Positions 8,417 through 15,539 of a DNA stretch of 64,000 bases are shown here, piece by piece. Numbering within the stretch: position 1 is the stretch's first letter; each line of letters opens with the position of its first letter. The notes below the pieces were generated by a model. It was given only the letters and a program-made list of their open reading frames with translations, ran no database searches and was not told the DNA's origin. The position numbers and the translations under genes were made by a program. The DNA is from Streptomyces sp. NBC_00878 (GTDB lineage Bacteria > Actinomycetota > Actinomycetes > Streptomycetales > Streptomycetaceae): contig NZ_JAPEOK010000001.1 in NCBI RefSeq assembly GCF_026341515.1, forward strand, positions 806,001 to 870,000, written 5' to 3'.

Positions 8417-8590
8417 TCAGTCCACGCTGGGCAGGATGTGGGGCTCGGCGAGGTCGTCCTCGTAGCCCGCCAGACGGATGGGGGCGGACCTGGCCCACAC
8501 CTCGAGGCTGCCGAGCTCGTCGGGCCGGCGGCTCCCGCCCTCCGTAGGTTCCTTGGGGCGCTTCTCGCGATTCGTCGTCTCTGGTGTCAC
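8417..8590 (-). CDS. small acidic-tailed protein of unknown function, 57 aa
   Basis: I do not recognise this family. A GTG start has AAGGAG 6 bp upstream (8598-8603), which is strong support for translation. The first 25 residues are polar and charged (Glu, Lys, Arg, Pro, Thr), then LGSLEVWARSAPIRLAGYED and an acidic end DLAEPHILPSVD. No signal peptide, Cys or membrane segment. A short polar leader with a compact acidic C-terminus is the general form of some peptide precursors, but no maturation enzyme other than the adjacent GNAT is nearby, so that is only a suggestion. The gene is followed by the 18-bp hairpin and the GNAT gene. Confidence 0.7.
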   Translation of the reverse strand: MTPETTNREKRPKEPTEGGSRRPDELGSLEVWARSAPIRLAGYEDDLAEPHILPSVD

Positions 8591-8982
8591 CGCGCACTCC
8601 TTATGTGTCGGTCACCCGCGGGGCGTGCAGGACCACTCTGCTGTCGGTCGCCTGACTCCCGCTCGGGTCTGAATAGAGGCACTTCGGACGCGGTGGCGCC
8701 AGTCAACTCATATGAGAGCAGGCCGTGGTGAACCGGCTTGTCCCGGGACGGACCGTGGGTGTGGGTGGGACCCAAATAGGCTGTCCGTCGCGTACAGGGT
8801 AACCAAATGAGCGGGCGCCCGCTCGATGGGGCCGAAAACAAGGTGTAACCATCTGAAGTCTTTGGGGTCCGTTCGGCCGCCGGTCGGGCGAGTTTCACCC
8901 GGTTGTCCACAGGCGCGGATACACCCGACTGGCCCTGTGCCAACATGATCGACGTCCCATTGTCCACGCGAAGGAGCCCGAC
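8591..8982. other. 392-bp divergent intergenic region
   Basis: Separates the 57-aa gene (left) from the alcohol dehydrogenase gene (right), so it should hold both promoters. It contains a 16-bp perfect palindrome GAGCGGGCGCCCGCTC (8809-8824) and two TTGTCCAC octamers (8903-8910 and 8960-8967), the first matching the DnaA-box form TTGTCCACA. No further gene seen. Confidence 0.5.
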
Positions 8983-10071
8983 ATGGCCGCCCAGCAGGTA
9001 CGCGGTGTCATCGCCCCCGGCAAGAACGAGCCGGTGCAGATCCGGACCATTCTCATCCCGGACCCGGGTCCCGGCGAGGCCGTGGTGCAAGTGCAGGCCT
9101 GCGGGGTCTGCCACACCGACCTGCACTACAAGCAGGGCGGCATCAGCGACGACTACCCCTTCCTCCTCGGCCACGAGGCGGCCGGTGTGGTGGAAGCGGT
9201 CGGCGAGGGCGTCACCGACGTGGCACCCGGCGACTTCGTCGTCCTCAACTGGCGTGCGGTGTGCGGCCAGTGCCGCGCCTGTCTGCGCGGCCGCCCCTGG
9301 TACTGCTTCAACACGCACAACGCCAAGCAGAAGATGACCCTGGAGGACGGCACGGAGCTCTCCCCCGCCCTGGGCATCGGCGCCTTCGCCGAGAAGACCC
9401 TGGTCGCCGCCGGCCAGTGCACCAAGGTCGACCCGTCCGTGTCCCCCGCGGTCGCGGGCCTGCTCGGCTGCGGCGTGATGGCCGGCATCGGCGCGGCCAT
9501 CAACACCGGCAACGTGGGCCGTGGCGACTCGGTGGCCGTCATCGGCTGCGGGGGCGTCGGAGACGCGGCCATCGCCGGCGCGAACCTCGCCGGCGCCGCG
9601 CGGATCATCGCGGTCGACATCGACGACCGGAAGCTGGAGAAGGCCCGCACGATGGGCGCCACCCACACGGTCAACTCCAAGGAGACGGACCCCGTCGAGG
9701 CGATCCGCGAGCTGACCGGCGGCCATGGCGCCGATGTCGTCATCGAGGCCGTCGGCCGCCCCGAGACGTACAAGCAGGCGTTCTACGCCCGGGATCTCGC
9801 GGGCACGGTGGTCCTGGTCGGTGTGCCGACACCGGAGATGAAGCTGGAGCTGCCGCTGCTGGACGTCTTCGGCCGCGGCGGCGCGCTCAAGTCGTCCTGG
9901 TACGGCGACTGTCTTCCCTCGCGCGACTTCCCGATGCTGATCGACCTCCACCAGCAGGGACGCCTGGACCTGGCGGCCTTCGTGACCGAGACGATCGAGC
10001 TGGACGCGGTGGAGCAGGCCTTCGACCGCATGCACCAGGGCGACGTACTGCGCTCGGTGGTGATGCTGTGA
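8983..10071 (+). CDS. mscR: S-(hydroxymethyl)mycothiol dehydrogenase
   Basis: Zinc-dependent class III type alcohol dehydrogenase, 362 aa, that oxidises the formaldehyde-mycothiol adduct with NAD; cytoplasmic detoxification. Catalytic zinc ligands Cys43 (GVCHTD) and His65-Glu66 (GHEAAG); structural zinc Cys94, Cys97, Cys100, Cys108 ([15 protein letters not shown]); NAD motif [13 protein letters not shown] around residue 185. AAGGAG lies 6 bp before the ATG. The stop overlaps the start of a metallo-beta-lactamase gene, the partner commonly found beside mycothiol-dependent formaldehyde dehydrogenase. A general NAD-dependent alcohol dehydrogenase is the alternative, but the pairing and sequence favour the mycothiol enzyme. 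Confidence 0.9.
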   Translation: MAAQQVRGVIAPGKNEPVQIRTILIPDPGPGEAVVQVQACGVCHTDLHYKQGGISDDYPFLLGHEAAGVVEAVGEGVTDVAPGDFVVLNWRAVCGQCRACLRGRPWYCFNTHNAKQKMTLEDGTELSPALGIGAFAEKTLVAAGQCTKVDPSVSPAVAGLLGCGVMAGIGAAINTGNVGRGDSVAVIGCGGVGDAAIAGANLAGAARIIAVDIDDRKLEKARTMGATHTVNSKETDPVEAIRELTGGHGADVVIEAVGRPETYKQAFYARDLAGTVVLVGVPTPEMKLELPLLDVFGRGGALKSSWYGDCLPSRDFPMLIDLHQQGRLDLAAFVTETIELDAVEQAFDRMHQGDVLRSVVML

Positions 10072-10700
10072 TGGCCGCCCGTATCGAGCATCTGGTCACG
10101 TCGGGCACGTTCAGCCTCGACGGCGGCACCTGGGACGTCGACAACAACGTCTGGATCGTGGGTGACGACTCCGAGGCGGTGGTCATCGACGCGGCGCACG
10201 ACGCCGACGCCATCGCCGAGGCCCTCGGCGACCGCACACTGCGGGCCGTCGTCTGCACCCACGCCCACAACGACCACATCGACGCGGCCCCCGCCCTCGC
10301 GGCCCGCACCGGCGCTCCGATCCTGCTCCACCCGGACGACCTCCCCCTGTGGAAGCAGACCCACCCGGACCGCCTGCCGGACGGAGAACTCTCCGACGGA
10401 CAGCAGCTGTCCGTGGCGGGCGTGGAGCTGACCGTCCTGCACACGCCGGGGCACGCACCGGGCGCCGTGTGCCTGTACGCCCCGGAGCTGGGCACGGTCT
10501 TCACCGGGGACACCCTGTTCCAGGGCGGCCCGGGCGCGACGGGCCGGTCGTTCTCCCACTTCCCGACGATCGTCGAGTCGATCCGGACCCGGCTGCTCGC
10601 CCTGCCCGCGGAGACCGTGGTCCGTACGGGCCACGGCGACTCGACGACGATCGGCGCCGAGGCACCACACCTTCAGGAGTGGATCGACCGGGGCCACTGA
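10071..10700 (+). CDS. metallo-beta-lactamase fold hydrolase, probable S-formylmycothiol hydrolase
   Basis: 209-aa MBL-fold enzyme. The metal motif THAHNDHID gives His64, His66, Asp68 and His69; HTPGHAPG and FTGDTLF supply the remaining His and bridging Asp. The ATG shares one base with the TGA of the dehydrogenase gene (TGATG), so translation is coupled. By context it probably hydrolyses the S-formylmycothiol made by the upstream enzyme, in the manner of glyoxalase II (inference). A perfect terminator hairpin follows at 10750-10786, closing a two-gene operon. Confidence 0.88.
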   Translation: MAARIEHLVTSGTFSLDGGTWDVDNNVWIVGDDSEAVVIDAAHDADAIAEALGDRTLRAVVCTHAHNDHIDAAPALAARTGAPILLHPDDLPLWKQTHPDRLPDGELSDGQQLSVAGVELTVLHTPGHAPGAVCLYAPELGTVFTGDTLFQGGPGATGRSFSHFPTIVESIRTRLLALPAETVVRTGHGDSTTIGAEAPHLQEWIDRGH

Positions 10701-10749
10701 GCCGAGAGCACTGAGTCGAGGGCACTCCACCGAGGCTGCTGAGACAGGC

Positions 10750-10786
10750 CTGCCCTGCCCCGGGAATCCTGCCCGGGGCAGGGCAG
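10750..10786 (+). terminator. hairpin terminator after the formaldehyde operon
   Basis: Perfect 15-bp stem CTGCCCTGCCCCGGG / CCCGGGGCAGGGCAG with a 7-bp loop, 50 bp after the MBL gene stop. No T-run, as is common for Streptomyces terminators. Confidence 0.75.
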
Positions 10787-10901
10787 CGCTCCCACGGCAC
10801 TCCACGGCTCGTAGTTCAGTTCCCGTTGGTTCGGTTGAAAGCTGGCCATGATCTGCTGACGCGTGGCAACGGCCTTTCTCGCCCGCAGGGAGGACTGGCG
10901 C

Positions 10902-11357
10902 ATGGAGCTGCGCAGTGTCGAAGAGCTGATGGATCTGCTGCACGCCTGTCGAGGTTCCCGGAACACCGCGGACCACGGCGGCGCTCCGGTCGATCTCCAC
11001 GACCACGCGCTGCAGACCGCGGCGCTGCTGCGTCGAAGTCGCCCCGCCGACAAGGAACTCCAGGTGGCGGGCCTGGTGCACGTCATCGGGCAGCTGTTGC
11101 GGCCGGGCGACGTCGCGCGTCACCCGGACCACGCGGCCGACACGGTACGGCCACTGCTCGGCGCGCGGGTCTCCGTTCTCGTACGCCTCCACAGGGACGG
11201 CTGGGAGGACGACCCGGTCATGGACGATGTCCTGCTTCTGCGGCAGGCGGACGAGGCCTCCTGGGCGTCCGGGCTGGACGCCGGGGTCCTTGAGGACTGG
11301 CGCACGGTGCTGGAGCTGGTCGCGGCACGTCACGCCCGGCCGAGGACCGTCGGCTGA
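10902..11357 (+). CDS. HD-domain-like protein with altered metal motif
   Basis: 151-aa protein resembling the PhnZ/phosphonate-breakdown-associated HD family (DHALQTAALL, then LVHVIGQLLRPGD, then LLGARVSVLVRLHRDG). In active members the second motif reads LLHDIG or LLHDVG; here the codon for the HD aspartate is GTC, giving His60-Val61. His35 of the HALQTA motif is kept. The loss of this metal-ligand Asp suggests a reduced or non-catalytic metal site. ATG preferred because GGGAGG lies about 8 bp upstream; an in-frame GTG at 10863 is the alternative. No phosphonate genes are next to it; flanked by a terminator and an SDR gene. Confidence 0.75.
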   Translation: MELRSVEELMDLLHACRGSRNTADHGGAPVDLHDHALQTAALLRRSRPADKELQVAGLVHVIGQLLRPGDVARHPDHAADTVRPLLGARVSVLVRLHRDGWEDDPVMDDVLLLRQADEASWASGLDAGVLEDWRTVLELVAARHARPRTVG

Positions 11358-11404
11358 CACCCACCCGCCCCCGCACAAGTACGGCCCGGCAAGGACCTGT
11401 TGAC

Positions 11405-11417
11405 TGACGGTCCGTCA
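11405..11417. promoter_or_regulatory. short palindrome upstream of SDR gene
   Basis: TGACGG-T-CCGTCA, a perfect 13-bp palindrome 15 bp before the SDR start codon, of the form bound by many TetR-family repressors. No regulator gene is adjacent. Confidence 0.4.
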
Positions 11418-11432
11418 TGAGACGGTACGCGG

Positions 11433-12245
11433 ATGACGTCGCCGTACGGACTTCAGGGCAGGGCCGCCGTCGTCACCGGGGCCTCGCGTGGCATCGGGCT
11501 GGCGGTCGCCGAGGCCCTCGTGGCGGCGGGCGCGCGCGTCTGCGTCACGGGTCGCGACGCCGACGGGGTGCGGCGGGCCGCCGCGGATCTGGGTGCCGTG
11601 GGGATCGCGGGTACCGTCGCCGATCCGGCCCATCTGCGGGAGCTGACCGAGCTGGCGATGGACGCGTTCGGCCGTATCGACATCGTGGTGAACAACGCCG
11701 CGACCAACCAGCCCTACGGCCCGCTCATGGACGCCGACCCGGACCTCTGGCGCGAGGCGTTCACGGTCAACGTCGAGGCACCACTGCGGCTGGTGCGGTA
11801 CGCGTGGCGGGCGTGGATGGCCGAGCACGGCGGCTCGGTGGTCAACATCTGCACCGAGGGCGCGACACACGTGGGCCCGAACGTGGGCGCGTACGGCACG
11901 AGCAAGGCGGCCCTCCTCCACCTCACCCAACAACTCGCGGGCGAACTGGCCCCGAGGGTCCGCGTCAACTCCGTCTCCCCCGGCCTCGTACGCACCGAGA
12001 TGGCCCGCTTCGTCTGGGAGTCGGCGGAGGAGGAACTCGCGGCCGGACTCCCACTGGGCGGCATCGGTGAGCCCGAGGACGTGGCCCGGGCCGTGGCGTG
12101 GCTGGCCTCCGACGAGGCGGGCTGGGTCACAGGGACGGACCTACTGGTGGACGGCGGAACGAGGGTGCGCGCAGCGCACACGGCGACCCCGTACGCCGTG
12201 CACGACCGCCTACGCTCACAAGCCCCGGGTCGGACCGCCTCCTGA
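11433..12245 (+). CDS. SDR family NAD(P)-dependent oxidoreductase
   Basis: 270-aa classical short-chain dehydrogenase. Cofactor motif TGASRGIG near residue 16, NNAAT at about 91, active-site Y-x3-K in AYGTSKAAL (the usual Ser position is in NICTEG, so Cys/Thr there), and a C-terminal DLLVDGG typical of 3-oxoacyl-ACP reductase-like SDRs. About 20 residues beyond the SDR end are extra and polar. Single gene; its stop codon touches repeat copy C. Substrate unknown. Confidence 0.88.
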   Translation: MTSPYGLQGRAAVVTGASRGIGLAVAEALVAAGARVCVTGRDADGVRRAAADLGAVGIAGTVADPAHLRELTELAMDAFGRIDIVVNNAATNQPYGPLMDADPDLWREAFTVNVEAPLRLVRYAWRAWMAEHGGSVVNICTEGATHVGPNVGAYGTSKAALLHLTQQLAGELAPRVRVNSVSPGLVRTEMARFVWESAEEELAAGLPLGGIGEPEDVARAVAWLASDEAGWVTGTDLLVDGGTRVRAAHTATPYAVHDRLRSQAPGRTAS

Positions 12246-12298
12246 GGGGCGCGGGGCTGTGACATGGTGCGGCTCCGCCGCGTGGGCGCGACCAGCCC
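12244..12298 (-). repeat. dispersed intergenic repeat, copy C (reverse orientation)
   Basis: On the minus strand reads GGCTGGTCGCGCCCACGCG, then GCGGAGCCGCA, then CACAGCCCCGCGCCCCT, closely matching copy A. It starts at the stop codon of the SDR gene and lies between two convergent genes, a position consistent with a transcription-end role. Confidence 0.75.
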
Positions 12299-12354
12299 CC
12301 ACCAACCCGCAGCTTCCGAACGGCGCCCAAGCACCCTTCCGAAGCCCCCTTCAT

Positions 12355-13851
12355 CTACCACTTACCAGGCGCGTAATCCTTCAAGAAGACCCCGTACAGG
12401 TCCTCGCCCTGTTCCCCCCGCACGATCGGGTCGTACACCCGGGCCGCCCCGTCGATCAGATCGAGCGGCGCGTGGAACCCGGCATCCGCGAGCCGCATCT
12501 TGTCCGGATGCGGCCGCTCGTCGGTGATCCACCCCGTGTCGACCGCGGTCATCAGGATGCCGTCCTTCTCGAACATCTCCTGGGCGCTGGTGCGCGTGAG
12601 CATGTTGAGCGCGGCCTTGGCCATGTTGGTGTGCGGGTGGCCCGCGCCCTTGTAGCCGCGGTTGAAGACACCCTCCATGGCGGAGACGTTCACGATGTAC
12701 GTGCGCTTCGCCCCGGCGGCCGCCATCGCCGCGCGCAACCGGCTGATCAGGATGAACGGCGCGGTGGAGTTGCAGAGCTGGACCTCCAGGAGCTCGACCG
12801 GCGTGACCTCCTCGACGGCCTGGATCCAGCTGTTGGTGTCGTGCAGATCGGGCACGAGGCCGCCCGCGTCGATCGCCGTACCGGCCGCGATCCGTTCGAG
12901 GGACGCCGAGCCGGACACGAGAGCCAGGCCGGTGACGTCCTGCGCGGTGAGCGCGCCGCCCCCGGCAACCGGAAGCGCGGACACCGCTCCGGAGCCGAAC
13001 GTGCCGATCACCTCGGCGGGTGGCAGTTCACCGGCGGGCAGCGGCCCCGACTCCGCGGCGAGCAGCTCGCTGTAGGCGCCCGGGGAGCGGCGTACGGTCT
13101 GGGCGGCGTTGTTGATCAGGATGTCGAGCGGGCCCTCGGCGGCTACCGAGTCGGCGAGCGCGACGACCTGGGCGGGGTCGCGCAGGTCGATGCCGACGAT
13201 CTTCAGGCGGCCGATCCACTCGTCGCTGTCGGGCATGGCCTTGAAGCGGCGGATCGCGTCGTTCGGGAAACGCGTGGTGATCGTGGTGTGCGCGCCGTCC
13301 CGCAGCAGCCTCAGCGCGATGTACATGCCGATCTTGGCTCGGCCGCCCGTGAGCAGCGCCCGCTTGCCGGTGAGGTCGGTGCGCGCGTCGCGGCGGGCGC
13401 GGTTCTCGGCGGCGCAGTTCTGGCAGAGCTGGTGGTAGAAGTAGTCGACCTCGACGTACCGGGTCTTGCAGGTGTAGCAGGAGCGGGGGCGCTCCAGTAT
13501 CCCGGCGATCTGGCCCTCGTCCGTCACCGACGACGGCAGGATGCCCTCGGTCTCGTCGTCGATGCGCTGGGCGGAGCCGGTGGCCGTGGCCTCGGTGACC
13601 GCCTTGTCGTGGGCGGTCTTGGCGGCCCGGCGCTCCTGGCGGCGGCGCTGCTTGACCGTGCGGTAGACGCCCGCGGTGGCGCGGCGCACGGCGATGGCGT
13701 CGGGGTGGTCGACCTCGATCTTCTCGAGTTCGTCGAGCACGCTGAGGCAGACGGCCAGCCTCTCCGGGTCGATTCCGCGACCGTACGAGCCTTCCGGGGC
13801 CTGAGCCGTGTCCACGGCGGGTGCCGCCTGGCTGTCCTCTGTCACCGTCAT
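12355..13851 (-). CDS. SDR oxidoreductase with N-terminal zinc ribbon
   Basis: 498-aa fusion. Residues 1-120 are charged and helical (RRRQERRAAK region); residues 125-146 hold CYTC and CQNC (Cys125, 128, 143, 146), a four-Cys zinc ribbon. The SDR domain follows: TGGRAKIG from residue 168, INNAAQ near 247. Around the active site, VSAMEG is followed by HPHTNMAKAAL, so the Tyr of the normal Y-x3-K is replaced by Thr, with a Tyr earlier (RGYKG) that could substitute. Substrate unknown; nucleic-acid or protein binding by the ribbon is possible. Single gene converging on the SDR to its left. Confidence 0.85.
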   Translation of the reverse strand: MTVTEDSQAAPAVDTAQAPEGSYGRGIDPERLAVCLSVLDELEKIEVDHPDAIAVRRATAGVYRTVKQRRRQERRAAKTAHDKAVTEATATGSAQRIDDETEGILPSSVTDEGQIAGILERPRSCYTCKTRYVEVDYFYHQLCQNCAAENRARRDARTDLTGKRALLTGGRAKIGMYIALRLLRDGAHTTITTRFPNDAIRRFKAMPDSDEWIGRLKIVGIDLRDPAQVVALADSVAAEGPLDILINNAAQTVRRSPGAYSELLAAESGPLPAGELPPAEVIGTFGSGAVSALPVAGGGALTAQDVTGLALVSGSASLERIAAGTAIDAGGLVPDLHDTNSWIQAVEEVTPVELLEVQLCNSTAPFILISRLRAAMAAAGAKRTYIVNVSAMEGVFNRGYKGAGHPHTNMAKAALNMLTRTSAQEMFEKDGILMTAVDTGWITDERPHPDKMRLADAGFHAPLDLIDGAARVYDPIVRGEQGEDLYGVFLKDYAPGKW

Positions 13852-14031
13852 CGCCGTTGCCGTTCCTAGGGTTCCGCGCCGCGCTCGAACCGCGCTCGCT
13901 TTCGAAGGCGGAATTTTACGGAGCGCAGGGCAAAGGCACCAAACCCGCGGTGATCACCGGTCTTTTCCGGGCCCCTGACAGGCGGTCCACGGGCCCCGGA
14001 GAGAGCCGTTCAGGGGACCGGAGGGGGCGGT

Positions 14032-15375
14032 TCAGGGCACGCAGGCGGTGATCAGCTCCTCCACCTCGGCGGTCAGCGCCTTGGCGAACCGGTCGAGGTC
14101 GGGCACGGCCTCCGCGTCGGCGACGAGCCCGTAGTGGACGCGTCCGCGGAACGTGGAGACCGCGACCGCGAGGGACTGGCCGCGGGCCAGCGGGGCGAGC
14201 GGATAGACCTCGGTGAGCGGGCAGCCGCCGAGCTTCATGCCGAGGCTGGGCAGCGGCACGCTGGTGACCAGGATGTCGAAGAGCAGCCGGGCGGCCTGTC
14301 CGACGACGGGCCCGCCGAGCCGGTGGCCGAGCGCGGGAACGTGGTCGGCGAGCAGCGCGACGGCGCCCGCGCCCCGGTGGGGGCCCAAGTCCTTGTTGCG
14401 GTTCATGGCCGTACGGACCGTGTCGAGCCGGCCGAGCGGGTCCGGGTCGTCGACGGGAAGCCGCATCAGGTAGCCGGAGAGCCGGTTGCCCTGCGGGTGG
14501 GCGGTGCGCGGGCGGCGCCGCGAAACGGGGATCAGGGCCCGGGGCGACACGCCCTCGCTGCCGTCACCGCGCTCGTCCAGCCAGCGCCGCAGGGCGCCGG
14601 CGACGACGGCGATCAGTACGTCGTTGACGGTGCCGCCGGCGCTCTTGCGGATCGTGTGGATGTCGTCGAGGTCCACGTTCACGCCCGCGACGCGACGAGT
14701 GCCGGTCGGCTCCGAGACCAGGGCGGCGGAGGACCGTACGCCCCAGGTGGCGCGGGCCACGGAGGCACCGATGTCGAGGGCCTGGCCCACGCCGGAGAGC
14801 GTGCCGCGGAGGAGGCCGGGCAGCTTGCGCACGTCGGGGAGGAAGCCGCGCGTGGGCGCCTCGGGGCGCGGGCGGGGCGTCGGCATGTCGATGGGGTCCA
14901 TGAGCGCCGCCGCGAGCGTCAGTGCCCGCAGTCCGTCGGCCAGGGCGTGATGGAACTTGAACAGCACGGCGAACGAGGTGCCGTCCACGCCGGGCAGCAC
15001 ATGGGCCTCCCACGGGGGCCTTTCGCGCTCCAGGGGGCGTTGCATGATCGCGCCCGCGGCGCTGTGGAAGTCCACGACGGGTGCGTGCAGCCGGATGTGG
15101 TCGAAGGGTTCGAAGTCGGCGACGGGTTCGCGGGCGGCTCCGCCGAAGGCGAAGGCCAGCGGCTGCCGCAGGTCGAGCGGCTGCCAGATGTCGCGGATCC
15201 GCATCCGCAGTCCGGGGACACCGGCCGCGCGGGCCGCGAGCAGGTCGGCCGCGTGCGGGGCCGCGGCGGGCGAGTTGGCCGCGAAGATCCCGAGTGCCCC
15301 GAGGTGCATCGGGTGCTCGGCGGACTCGATGTTCCAGAACGCCAGGTCGAGTGGTGCGAGAAGGTCAGAGGTCAA
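14032..15375 (-). CDS. wax ester synthase/diacylglycerol acyltransferase (WS/DGAT)
   Basis: 447-aa O-acyltransferase that joins acyl-CoA to diacylglycerol or a fatty alcohol to make storage lipid; probably membrane-associated in function. The catalytic HHxxxDG motif is present as HHALADG, preceded by PLERERPPWEAHVL, and the C-terminal DUF1298-type region has NDVLIAVVAGALRRWL. A TTG start beginning LTSDLLAPLDLAFWNIES fits the family's N-terminus (few residues before PLD..F); a longer in-frame extension to 15486 has no family support. Ribosome-binding site weak. Monocistronic, between the zinc-ribbon SDR and GH92 genes. Confidence 0.88.
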   Translation of the reverse strand: MTSDLLAPLDLAFWNIESAEHPMHLGALGIFAANSPAAAPHAADLLAARAAGVPGLRMRIRDIWQPLDLRQPLAFAFGGAAREPVADFEPFDHIRLHAPVVDFHSAAGAIMQRPLERERPPWEAHVLPGVDGTSFAVLFKFHHALADGLRALTLAAALMDPIDMPTPRPRPEAPTRGFLPDVRKLPGLLRGTLSGVGQALDIGASVARATWGVRSSAALVSEPTGTRRVAGVNVDLDDIHTIRKSAGGTVNDVLIAVVAGALRRWLDERGDGSEGVSPRALIPVSRRRPRTAHPQGNRLSGYLMRLPVDDPDPLGRLDTVRTAMNRNKDLGPHRGAGAVALLADHVPALGHRLGGPVVGQAARLLFDILVTSVPLPSLGMKLGGCPLTEVYPLAPLARGQSLAVAVSTFRGRVHYGLVADAEAVPDLDRFAKALTAEVEELITACVP

Positions 15376-15475
15376 GGGCTTGGCTCTCGCGTCGACGACG
15401 GGTGAGCAAGAAGTCAACCCGGCTGGGCGATTACGGTCAAGCGCGATCAAGCTACGCACAGTTAACAGCGTATTA

Positions 15476-15505
15476 AGTCCCGCCACTTGTGACAGTGGCG
15501 GGACT
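15476..15505 (-). terminator. hairpin between WS/DGAT and GH92 genes
   Basis: 12-bp perfect stem AGTCCCGCCACT / AGTGGCGGGACT with a 6-bp loop, 34 bp downstream of the GH92 stop on the minus strand; AT-richer sequence (TTAATACGC) follows in that direction. Likely GH92 terminator. Confidence 0.65.
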
Positions 15506-15539
15506 CGTGTGGCCTAAGAGGTCAGGCCAGTGGGCGATG

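Noticed and set aside
8355..8597. N-terminal extension of the GNAT protein to 241 residues
   Set aside because: Overlaps the 57-aa gene in another frame and has no homology to GNAT proteins; the fold begins at MLIREAA.
8809..8824. 16-bp GC-only palindrome GAGCGGGCGCCCGCTC as an operator
   Set aside because: In sequence above 70 percent GC such palindromes are not rare, and there is no second copy or regulator link; kept only as a note.
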